Assembly (NCBI GenBank): GCA_044371005.1 | Contig: JBILUL010000007.1 | Location: forward strand, 9,012 to 73,011 | Reading direction: 5' to 3' | Source of the DNA: UBA2402 sp044371005 | GTDB taxonomy: Bacteria > Planctomycetota > Phycisphaerae > Phycisphaerales > UBA1924 | DNA: 64,000 nucleotides | Shown here: positions 53,423 through 61,211 of the stretch, piece by piece | How the letters are laid out: every line of letters begins with the position of its first letter | How positions within the stretch are numbered: the stretch's first letter is position 1 | The notes under the pieces: generated by a model | Databases searched by the model: none | Told to the model about the DNA's origin: nothing | Seen by the model: the letters and a program-made list of their open reading frames with translations, nothing else | Translations under genes and position numbers: made by a program

Positions 53423-54463
53423 TTGGATTGGGATCCATCAAAGTTCCTTGAGCCCGTGACGCCGGAGCAGCCGGCGGGGCTCTTTCGCTTTGGCGAAATG
53501 GGGTTCATCCAGTCTCAGTTCGAGGCCGCGTGCGCTTCGGTCGCCGCGGCAGGCCCGGCGGCGCAGGTTGAATGGCGAGTCCTGGTCAAGGACTGGGAAC
53601 AGGGACTGACCCAGTCGAAGGATCTCAACATCGCGATCCCATTCGTGGTCTGCCAGATGAATCTCAGCGGATGGCGATCATTCGTGGCGGGGATCGAACT
53701 GGTCGGGGCTCTGGTGGAGAAGTTCTGGGCAGGTCTGCACCCAGTCAAGCAGGATCCTCGCAAGAACCGTCTGGCTGCCATTGGCGCAGGAATCGGGAAT
53801 GGTGCCGATCGTCTGCGCTTCACCGACCAGGTGATGGACCTGCCGATCTTCGACGCTTCTCCCCCGATCACCCTCAGGGAGATCGTGGCAGCGTCGGGCA
53901 AGGCTGGCATCGGACGGCCCGGGTTCCGGACTGCCGATGAGCTCAAGGTGAAGCTCAATGGCGTTCCGGTGGATCTGCAGCGGCAGATCCGGGAAGGCAG
54001 CGAACGGTGTCGGGCCGTTCTGGAGAAGATCGATCAGAAGTTCGTGGGGGAATGGGGTGGTAACTTCTCGCCCAACCTCGGACAGTCAAACCTTCATGAG
54101 TTCCTTGGCCTGCTCAGTCGGTTCCTTGATGGAGTGGCGCCCGCCGCCGCGATGCCCGATGCCACGGGGCAGGCCGCGCCAGTCCAGAACGCGGATGCGG
54201 CTGCGCAGGGCAGGAGCTTCGCGGGCGACTGGAAGGCCGCCGCGAGGGTCAGCTCTTCCGCCGATGTGCGGTGGTTCCTGCAGAAGGCTGCGGACTGGTA
54301 TTTGGTGAATGATCGGGCAAGCTCAGTGCCGGAGTTCATCCGGATCGCGATTTCGATGATCGACCGGACGCACGCGGAAACGAGGGCAAGCGTGAGCGAC
54401 GACAACTACAACAAGGTGATCAAGCCGCTGCTTGAAGACAAGCCCAAAGATGGGTCTTCGTGA
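53423..54463 (+). CDS. tssA: T6SS assembly protein TssA
   Basis: 346 residues. I place the start at the TTG of 53423, because a near-consensus GGAGGTGA lies five bases upstream and the resulting MDWDPSKFLEPVTPEQPAGL matches the usual TssA beginning (an acidic start, then LLxPIxxxxPxG). The ImpA_N-type domain covers residues to about 125 (LNIAIPFVVCQMNLSGWRSF, KFWAGLHPVKQDPRKNRLAA). A linker and a helical C-terminal domain follow (VRWFLQKAADWYLVNDRASS, RIAISMID). TssA guides sheath and tube assembly. It is the first gene of a run of tss genes on the plus strand. Confidence 0.88.
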   Translation: MDWDPSKFLEPVTPEQPAGLFRFGEMGFIQSQFEAACASVAAAGPAAQVEWRVLVKDWEQGLTQSKDLNIAIPFVVCQMNLSGWRSFVAGIELVGALVEKFWAGLHPVKQDPRKNRLAAIGAGIGNGADRLRFTDQVMDLPIFDASPPITLREIVAASGKAGIGRPGFRTADELKVKLNGVPVDLQRQIREGSERCRAVLEKIDQKFVGEWGGNFSPNLGQSNLHEFLGLLSRFLDGVAPAAAMPDATGQAAPVQNADAAAQGRSFAGDWKAAARVSSSADVRWFLQKAADWYLVNDRASSVPEFIRIAISMIDRTHAETRASVSDDNYNKVIKPLLEDKPKDGSS

Positions 54464-54585
54464 TTGAGTGTCGCCGATCACGCCGCGGCGGATTCGGATT
54501 GGATTTCTCGGGTGTGAACGCTCGGGGCGTCGTGTGAGTGGTTCAAGGGTGGAACATCGGACGGATTTTCGAACAAGGAGAAGTC

Positions 54586-55056
54586 ATGGCGGGATATGGC
54601 GAACGTGGCGGAACGCAGAAGAAGTCTCGGGTGAATCTCAAGTACGATGTGGAGACCAACGGGGCCATCGCCCAGGCCGACCTGAAGGCGGTCGTCGGTG
54701 TGATGTCTGACCTCTCCTTTGATTCAAAGCTCGAGAAGAAGGATGTGTCGAAGCGAAGCTTCGTCGAGGTCAACAAGGAGAACTTTGACTCGAGAATGCA
54801 GGAGATCAAGCCCGCCGTGGTGGTGGATGTTCCAAACGTCCTGGACAGCAGCGGGGGCACGATCGCGGCACGCATCGAGTTCAACACGATCCAGGATTTC
54901 TCGCCCGCCGAAGTGGCCAAGCAGGTTCCCGCTCTGAAGGAACTTCTGGAACTTCGCGAGCGCCTCAAGGATCTCAAGTCGGAACTCAATGATCCTGGCT
55001 TTGCCAAGAAGTTCAAGGAACTGCTCGAACAGATCGAAAACTCCTCCAAGCAGTAA
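54586..55056 (+). CDS. tssB: T6SS contractile sheath small subunit TssB (VipA)
   Basis: 156 residues; AAGGAG lies five bases before the ATG at 54586. The family pattern is clear: SRVNLKYDVETNGAIAQADL near the N-terminus, a VVGVMSDLS segment, FVEVNKENFDSRMQEIKPAV, EFNTIQDFSPAEVAKQVPAL and a helical LLELRERLKDLKSELNDPGF tail. TssB and TssC form the contractile sheath. The usual length is about 160-170. The tssC start is 32 bp downstream. Confidence 0.95.
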   Translation: MAGYGERGGTQKKSRVNLKYDVETNGAIAQADLKAVVGVMSDLSFDSKLEKKDVSKRSFVEVNKENFDSRMQEIKPAVVVDVPNVLDSSGGTIAARIEFNTIQDFSPAEVAKQVPALKELLELRERLKDLKSELNDPGFAKKFKELLEQIENSSKQ

Positions 55057-55088
55057 CGCACCAACAAGCAGTACGAAGGACTCACACC

Positions 55089-56570
55089 ATGTCACAGATG
55101 CAGTCGGGTGGACAGGGCGCAATGCCCGCGCAGGTTCAGCAGTACGCGAGCGAGATGACGTCACTGCTCGCCAAACCATTGGGCGGCCAGAATGAGGCGG
55201 CGAGTGCCGTGGATGGCATCGTCTCGATGATCGTGGGAAAGAGCGTGATGCAGGGCTCGCCCAAGGCCAAGCTCGATGCGATGATCGCCGCGCTCGATCA
55301 GAAGCTCTCCAAGCAGGTCAATGAGATCATGCACAGCGACCGGTTCAGGGCCGCGGAAGGAGCGTGGCGCGGGCTGCACTCCATGGTCTTCAATTCTCCC
55401 ACACACGAGGACGTTCGCATCAAGATGCTCAATGTCGGCAAGGATGAGCTGAATGAGATCTTCACGGATTATCCGGGTGCGGATTTCCAGAACAGCCCGC
55501 TGTTCAAGAAGATCTACGACCCGTTCGATACTCCGGGTGCTTCGCCCTTCGCCGCGATCGTGGGCGACTACTACTTCGGCAACGGCCCGGTGGACATGCG
55601 TGTCATGAAGGGAATGGGCGCCATCTGTCACTCGGCTCATGCTCCGTTCATCGCGGCGGCCGATCCTCAGCTTCTCAAGCTCAAGTCGTGGAACCAGATC
55701 AACGAGCCCGAGAGCCTTGCCAATGCGCTTGACGCGAAGGGGTACGAGGAGTTCAACACGTTTCGAAAGTCCGAGGACTCCAGGTTCGTTGCACTCACCA
55801 TGCCCCGAACTCTGGCTCGTCGCCCGTATGGTCCCGACAAGGAGCCAGTGCCCGGGAACGCATTTGTCTTCCACGAGGAGGCCGGCGGCGGTGACTCCTC
55901 GAAGTACGTCTGGCAGAACGCTTCGTACGCCTTCGGGACGAGGTTGATTCAGTCCTTTGCCGACTACGGCCTGGGCGTGAACATCCAGGGCCGCGAAGCC
56001 GGCGGTGCTGTGACGGATCTTCCGATCGACACGTTCCTCACCGACGATGGGACCCTGGATACCAAGTGCCCGACCGAAGTGGCCATCACCGGCCGGACCG
56101 AGAAGGACCTCTCGGAATCCTGCGGACTGCTGCCCCTGTGCCACTATGAAGGCGAGAGCTTTGCCGTCTTCTTCGGCTCTCGCAACATGCACAAGGCTCA
56201 GGTCTTCCGGGGTGATGATTCGGCGACCGCCAACTCGCGGCTTGGCACTTCTCTGCCCAACATGTTCGCCGTCACACGCTTCTCGCACTATCTCAAGAAG
56301 ATGGTCACGGACTGGGGCGGACTGGCGATGGAGGAAGACAAGCTCCGCGAGCGGCTCAATACGTGGGTCACCTCCTACGTGCATCCCAACCCCAAGGATG
56401 CGCCCGAGTCCGAACTTGCGAAGCGTCCGCTGGCCGAGGCCGAGGTTCAGGTGACCCCCGTTCCCGGTCAACCCGGCTACTACAACGCTGTCTTCAAGCT
56501 CCGTCCGCACTTCAAGCTCCAGGGCGTCGATGTGTCGATGCGTCTGGTCAGCACGGTTGGCAAGAAGTAA
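55089..56570 (+). CDS. tssC: T6SS contractile sheath large subunit TssC (VipB)
   Basis: 493 residues with GAAGGA eight bases before the ATG. TssC hallmarks include an N-terminal helical stretch, FRAAEGAWRGLHSMVFNSP, GVLxG-like AAIVGDYYFGNGPVDMRVMK, MPRTLARRPYGPDKEPVPGN and VTRFSHYLKKMVTDWGG. The C-terminal strands (YYNAVFKLRPHFKLQGVDV) complete the interlocking sheath domain. The length matches the family (about 490-500). It is followed 117 bp later by hcp. Confidence 0.96.
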   Translation: MSQMQSGGQGAMPAQVQQYASEMTSLLAKPLGGQNEAASAVDGIVSMIVGKSVMQGSPKAKLDAMIAALDQKLSKQVNEIMHSDRFRAAEGAWRGLHSMVFNSPTHEDVRIKMLNVGKDELNEIFTDYPGADFQNSPLFKKIYDPFDTPGASPFAAIVGDYYFGNGPVDMRVMKGMGAICHSAHAPFIAAADPQLLKLKSWNQINEPESLANALDAKGYEEFNTFRKSEDSRFVALTMPRTLARRPYGPDKEPVPGNAFVFHEEAGGGDSSKYVWQNASYAFGTRLIQSFADYGLGVNIQGREAGGAVTDLPIDTFLTDDGTLDTKCPTEVAITGRTEKDLSESCGLLPLCHYEGESFAVFFGSRNMHKAQVFRGDDSATANSRLGTSLPNMFAVTRFSHYLKKMVTDWGGLAMEEDKLRERLNTWVTSYVHPNPKDAPESELAKRPLAEAEVQVTPVPGQPGYYNAVFKLRPHFKLQGVDVSMRLVSTVGKK

Positions 56571-56632
56571 TTCACCCTTTGGAAAAAATGACGCCGGAAC
56601 TGCGGTTTCCTTTCTCAGAATCCGCTATGTCT

Positions 56633-56687
56633 GGTACAGGCCTGCGACCGCGGGCCGACGAACACCACCCTTGAAAGGACTTGAACA
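56633..56687 (+). repeat. leader repeat upstream of hcp copy 1
   Basis: The 55 bp before the hcp start are repeated before the second hcp (63837-63891) with one mismatch. The leader contains the ribosome-binding site AAAGGA. Confidence 0.9.
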
Positions 56688-57188
56688 ATGGCATTCTTCG
56701 CATTTCTGCAGCTCGACAGCGTGAAGGGCACCTGCACTGAGGACGGTCACGTTGACTGGATCGACGTGAAGGAGTTCCAGTACGCCCTCCAGCACACCCT
56801 CGCCGGTGACATGCACTCTCAGGGTGCGATCACGGGCGGCATCGTCCAGCAGGGCGACCTGGTGATCAAGAAGTCCATCGACGCTTCATCGCCGGTTCTC
56901 TCGCTGTACTGCTGCCAGTCCAAGAACATCGGCAAGGCGGTGATGGACGTGTGCCGCATGATCAACGGCAAGAAGGTCGCGTACATCAAGTACACCATGG
57001 AGAACGTGGCAATCACTTCACTGGCGCCGGGCGGCAAGGCCGGCGAGAAGGGCGACGACGTGCCGGTTGAGACCATCACGCTTCGCCCGAGCGTGATCCG
57101 CTGGGAGTATGTCCCCACCGGTCAGGACGGTCCCAAGGCCGCCGTGAAGCACGGCTGGAACTTCCCCAAGCAATCGCAGGACTGCTGA
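56688..57188 (+). CDS. hcp: T6SS tube protein Hcp
   Basis: 166 residues. The start ATG follows AAAGGACTTGAACA. The start (MAFFAFLQLDSVKGTCTEDG), WIDVKEFQYALQH, ITGGIVQQGDLVIKKSIDAS, SPVLSLYCCQSKNIGKAVMD and AYIKYTMENVAITSLAPGGK are typical of Hcp, which stacks as hexameric rings to form the inner tube and can carry small effectors. The C-terminus ends SQDC. A strong terminator hairpin follows at 57256. An almost identical second copy starts at 63892. Confidence 0.96.
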   Translation: MAFFAFLQLDSVKGTCTEDGHVDWIDVKEFQYALQHTLAGDMHSQGAITGGIVQQGDLVIKKSIDASSPVLSLYCCQSKNIGKAVMDVCRMINGKKVAYIKYTMENVAITSLAPGGKAGEKGDDVPVETITLRPSVIRWEYVPTGQDGPKAAVKHGWNFPKQSQDC

Positions 57189-57255
57189 TCAAGCCCAACC
57201 TCATCGTCGCGTGCCTGACTGGCGCTCGACTGTGAGGTACCAAGAGATTCTCAGG

Positions 57256-57285
57256 CTGCTCCGCCGACGCGGAGCAGTCTGTTTT
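57256..57285 (+). terminator. Rho-independent terminator after hcp
   Basis: CTGCTCCGC, 4-nt loop, GCGGAGCAG: a perfect 9-bp GC-rich stem (57256-57277) followed by TCTGTTTT. It lies 67 bp after the hcp stop and before tssE. Hcp is made in excess over other T6SS parts, so a terminator here would favour a separate abundant hcp message. Confidence 0.8.
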
Positions 57286-57371
57286 CATGAACAGCTCCGC
57301 GGGGAGAGCTTCGGTCCGGGCGTGGGGCCCGCCGCAGTCGCAGTCGATGAGACTTGGCATGGAGCAGCCTC

Positions 57372-58121
57372 GTGTCCACCGAAGAATCGGCCTATCAACC
57401 CTTGCTGTTTGATCGACTCAGCGAAACCTACCGGACAAGGCTGGGCCAGAACGGTGTGGACACCGCATCGGTGCTGCGGTCCATGCTTCTGGGCCGGGAT
57501 TTCAACGATGAACTGGTCGATCGCGTTCACGCGGTGCTGATTCGATCGAACACGCCCTCACACTCCGTTTCTCGGATCATGAGCCGCATTCGAGGAGAGG
57601 TGAGGTCCGGAAAGATCGGCTCCACACAGTCGCTTTCGGCTGTCCTGGATGCCGAACTGCGCAAGCAGGTCGAAGTCGCGGTATCGCCGCAGAGGATCGC
57701 GCAGCTGCTCAAGGAGTCGGTGGAGGCCGAAGTGGGCAAGATCCTCCGCACGCGAATCCGCATCAAATCCGAACTTCTGGATGCCTACCCCAATGTGGCG
57801 TCTTCGGTTCTTCAGTACGGTCTTCCGGACATCAGTGGTACCATCGCCCGCACCTGGACCCGCCAATCGCTTGAATCGATGATCCGCGAGGCGATCCTCC
57901 GTCATGAACCGCGAATTCTCGCGGAGACGCTGATGGTGGTGGTCCGGGCCGAGGGCATCGAGCACGCCAGCGACGGACCCGGAGCGCAGACCGATGAGCA
58001 GCGCGATCTTGGCTGGATTCTTCGAAACTATGTGTGCGAAGTCCGCGGCGTGCTCCGAACGCTTCAGGCCAGGATGGAAATCTGGGTCGTCGCCCAGATG
58101 GGGTCCGGCGCCACTTCGTAG
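57372..58121 (+). CDS. tssE: T6SS baseplate protein TssE (gp25-like), extended
   Basis: 249 residues from the GTG at 57372, which has GGAG seven bases upstream; the frame is open back to a TTG at 57354. MSTEESAYQPLLFDRLSETY is a normal TssE start. The gp25 core is visible at ASSVLQYGLPDISGTIA and SLESMIREAILRHEPRIL. TssE is usually 130-180 residues. Here an insert of about 80 residues (HAVLIRSNTPSHSVSRIMSR, then LDAELRKQVEVAVSPQR) separates the N-terminal part from the core, and a helical tail is added. It lies 53 bp before tssF. Confidence 0.85.
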   Translation: MSTEESAYQPLLFDRLSETYRTRLGQNGVDTASVLRSMLLGRDFNDELVDRVHAVLIRSNTPSHSVSRIMSRIRGEVRSGKIGSTQSLSAVLDAELRKQVEVAVSPQRIAQLLKESVEAEVGKILRTRIRIKSELLDAYPNVASSVLQYGLPDISGTIARTWTRQSLESMIREAILRHEPRILAETLMVVVRAEGIEHASDGPGAQTDEQRDLGWILRNYVCEVRGVLRTLQARMEIWVVAQMGSGATS

Positions 58122-58173
58122 ACTCGCCTCCGCTACAGTCTGACTTCCTCCACCCAAGTGCCTCCCACCTCGC

Positions 58174-60117
58174 ATGAACAAGTCATTCCTCGAACATTAC
58201 GAGCGCGAACTGCACCACCTGCGAACCACCGCTGCGGTGTTTGCTCGTGAGAATGAACGGGTGGCCAGAGGGCTCATGCTCGATGCGGTTCCGTGCCCGG
58301 ATCCATACGTGGAACGTCTGCTGGACGGCGTAGCATTTCTCGCAGCTCGTGTGCAGCAGCGAATCGAGGCGGGCTACCCGAAGTTCATCGAAACGCTTTT
58401 CAACAGCATCTATCCGCACTACCTGCCGCCGACGCCATCGATGACCATCGTGCAGTTCCAGGTGCCAGATGGCAACGCGGATGCGTTCCGCGACGGACGG
58501 ACGATTCCCCGTGAGACCGAACTGCGGACGACCCCGTTCACCGAGTATGGCGGGCGGTGCACGTTCCGTACTGCGCACGAGGTGAGGGTGTGGCCAATCA
58601 CGGTTCAGTCCGCCGCGTACTTCGGACGCAACATGGGGATGCTGCGTCTAGCGGACGCACTGGGTTCCGGTGAGTCCATTCGTTCTTGCATCCGGCTTGA
58701 GCTGACCTGCGCCCAGGGCATCAACTGGTCGCAACTGCCGATTCCGCAGCTTGATTTCTTCCTGGGCTCGGGCACCGAAGCGGCAACTCGCCTCTACGAA
58801 CACCTGCTGACGAGTCGGCACGGGTATCTGGTTCGATGGGAGGGAAAGCACGGATATGAGCATGTCTGGAACCGCCAGATCCAGTCGGTCGATCCGCTCG
58901 GATTCGCGGCGGAAGAGGCAATGCTGCCATCCGATGCTCGCAGCTTTCACGGATACCGGCTGCTGCACGAGTACTTCGCCTTTCCCGCCCGCTTCATGTT
59001 CTCACGATTCTCCGGCCTTGCGTCCGCGCTGTCCAGAACCGAAGCGGGCAAGCCCTCACGGATCGAAATCATCGTCCCGCTCGCGAGAGAGGATGACCTG
59101 CTCGAAGAACGTCCGAATCTGCTCCCCCATTTCAAGCTCGGCTGTACGCCGGCGATCAACCTCTTTCAGCCCGAGAGCATCGATCCGGTTGCCATCACCG
59201 CCTCGCGGCATGAATACAAGGTGATTCCCGATGCAGCCAGGCAGATGGATTTCGAAGTGTATCGCATCGATGAAGTCAGTGGCCCGGACCGTCAGACCGG
59301 TGCACAGCGCACATTTGCGCCCTTCTACGCATCGGGCGATCCGCGGCGGAGTTCCGGAGTGCTCGGCGGGTACTTCACGACGCACCGCCGGTTCACGGCA
59401 CGCTCGGAGTTTGAGGTTGAATCGGGAAGGCGCAGCCAATACATGGGCAGCGATGTGTTCCTGAGCCTGACGGATGCCAATGGCGGCACCGCGATGCCGG
59501 ACGTGACCCATCTTGTCGTTCAAGGGCTGTGCACCAACCGCGATCTGCCCCTGAATCTGTGGGAAGTCCGCGGCGAAGCCGCGTTTGATGGTGGCAAGGC
59601 CATCTCACAGTGCAAGGTACGATGCCTCATGATGCCGACGATGCCCATGCCGGCCATCGCGCACGGGGAGTCCGCATGGCGTCTGGTTTCGCACCTGGGG
59701 CTGAACTACTTTCCGTTGTGGGGAGGCTCCGAGGATGGGCAGGCTTCCGCGACGTCGTTGCGGGATCTGTGCCGCCTCTTCGCCGAACGTGATGCTCCAG
59801 AGGAGGGGGAAGGTCGTGTGCGTTCCGCTCCGTCCGCGCGTCAGGTCGATTCCATCAAGGAACTGATCGTCCGGCGGGTCAGCGGACCGTTGCCCCGCGA
59901 GGATCGCCTTTCCATCGTTCGTGGTCTCGAAGTGGAACTCACCCTTGACGAGCGCCCATTTCAGGGCGCCAGCCCGATGCTCTTTGCATCCGTCCTCGAG
60001 CAGTTCTTTGCACGCTACGTGTCGATCAACTCATTCATCAACTTCGTCCTCAGGACGCAGCAGAGGGGGGAGGTGCACCGATGGCAATCGCGACTGGGTC
60101 GGCGACCAACCCTTTGA
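58174..60117 (+). CDS. tssF: T6SS baseplate protein TssF
   Basis: 647 residues. The start MNKSFLEHYERELHHLRTTA matches TssF (YYERELxxLR). Other matches include EDPYVERLLDGVAFLAARVQ-like VERLLDGVAFLAARVQQRIE, FNSIYPHYLPPTPSMTIVQF and the C-terminal FASVLEQFFARYVSINSF. TssF and TssG form the wedge around the VgrG hub. No Shine-Dalgarno is obvious before the ATG. The end overlaps tssG by 37 bp, so the two are coupled. Confidence 0.94.
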   Translation: MNKSFLEHYERELHHLRTTAAVFARENERVARGLMLDAVPCPDPYVERLLDGVAFLAARVQQRIEAGYPKFIETLFNSIYPHYLPPTPSMTIVQFQVPDGNADAFRDGRTIPRETELRTTPFTEYGGRCTFRTAHEVRVWPITVQSAAYFGRNMGMLRLADALGSGESIRSCIRLELTCAQGINWSQLPIPQLDFFLGSGTEAATRLYEHLLTSRHGYLVRWEGKHGYEHVWNRQIQSVDPLGFAAEEAMLPSDARSFHGYRLLHEYFAFPARFMFSRFSGLASALSRTEAGKPSRIEIIVPLAREDDLLEERPNLLPHFKLGCTPAINLFQPESIDPVAITASRHEYKVIPDAARQMDFEVYRIDEVSGPDRQTGAQRTFAPFYASGDPRRSSGVLGGYFTTHRRFTARSEFEVESGRRSQYMGSDVFLSLTDANGGTAMPDVTHLVVQGLCTNRDLPLNLWEVRGEAAFDGGKAISQCKVRCLMMPTMPMPAIAHGESAWRLVSHLGLNYFPLWGGSEDGQASATSLRDLCRLFAERDAPEEGEGRVRSAPSARQVDSIKELIVRRVSGPLPREDRLSIVRGLEVELTLDERPFQGASPMLFASVLEQFFARYVSINSFINFVLRTQQRGEVHRWQSRLGRRPTL

Positions 60118-61178
60118 ACACGCATTCCGTCGATCAGACCGAGGCCCTGCTGGCGGCGTCCCCGTGGGCGATGTGCTTTTTTCAGGCAGTTCGTCGTCTC
60201 GAAGCTGCACGTCGTGACCTGCCACGAGTGGGGTGCGCTCCGGAGTACTCAAGAGACGTCGTGGCATTCTGCCAGAACCCGTTCTTTGAGTTTCCGCCCC
60301 GCGATATCGAGTCCTATGTGCCAGGCGGTGCGACTTCGCCGGGTCGCATGAGCAGCTACACCTTCGGGCTGCTGGGCCCCATGGGTCCATTGCCGCTGTT
60401 CATGACAGACGAGGCACGCCAGCGTCAGCGTGCCGAGGACAACGCGCTTGTTGAGTTCCTGGGTGTTCTCACGAACCGGATGACGGCCCTCTTCTACCGA
60501 TCCTGGGTCGCCAGTGATCAGTCCGTGAGCTTCGATCGAATGGCGATGGGCGGTCCGGACGAAGCCCAGATCATCCGCGACGATGTCTTCCTCCGGTCGA
60601 TCCTCCAGTTGGGTGGCTTTCCGCTGCAGAATGGACCGGATCAACGCGATGTTCCCGTCCTGGCCAGGGCGTACTTCGCCGGATGGATGACATCAAGCAT
60701 CCGCAATCCCGACGGCTTGATCGCCATCGTCAGCAATTTCTTCGGTGTGCCGGCTCAGATCGATGAATGCGTCGGTCGATGGGTCAGACTGCCCGACCAG
60801 ATGCAGTGCCGCATGAGTGAATCGCCCCGCACTGGGACGATCAGCAGGTCGCTCGTCATGGGGCGACGCTACTGGGATTGTGGCAGTGTCATCCGAATCG
60901 TTCTGGGCCCCCTGAGTCTTGATGACTACATGCGACTTCTCCCCGGGGGCGAATCCAGCAGAGTTCTTCGCGACTGGGTGGTTTCATATCTCGGGCCTGA
61001 GTACGAGTGCGAGGTTCAGCTCAAGCTCGCGGCGGACCAGGTGCCCCGGATGAAGTTCGGTGCGAATCGAATGCACCTTGGGTGGAACTCCTGGTTCAGG
61101 GTCGGGGCGATTCGTGAGGACCGGGGCGACCTGATCTACCGACTCACCGACCCGGATCAGTCTGAGGAAGTTGGTTGA
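60081..61178 (+). CDS. tssG: T6SS baseplate protein TssG
   Basis: 365 residues; GGAGGTG lies five bases before the ATG, inside the end of tssF. Matches are PWAMCFFQAVRRLEAARRDL, FEFPPRDIESYV, YTFGLLGPMGPLPLFMTDEA, and the middle block FYRSWVASDQS and FFGVPAQIDECVGRWVRLP. The length is normal for TssG (about 330-370). It is an essential baseplate wedge subunit together with TssF and TssE. VgrG follows 33 bp downstream. Confidence 0.94.
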   Translation: MAIATGSATNPLNTHSVDQTEALLAASPWAMCFFQAVRRLEAARRDLPRVGCAPEYSRDVVAFCQNPFFEFPPRDIESYVPGGATSPGRMSSYTFGLLGPMGPLPLFMTDEARQRQRAEDNALVEFLGVLTNRMTALFYRSWVASDQSVSFDRMAMGGPDEAQIIRDDVFLRSILQLGGFPLQNGPDQRDVPVLARAYFAGWMTSSIRNPDGLIAIVSNFFGVPAQIDECVGRWVRLPDQMQCRMSESPRTGTISRSLVMGRRYWDCGSVIRIVLGPLSLDDYMRLLPGGESSRVLRDWVVSYLGPEYECEVQLKLAADQVPRMKFGANRMHLGWNSWFRVGAIREDRGDLIYRLTDPDQSEEVG

Positions 61179-61211
61179 GTCAGATTTCTTTCGAGGTGTG
61201 GGAGTGTGACG

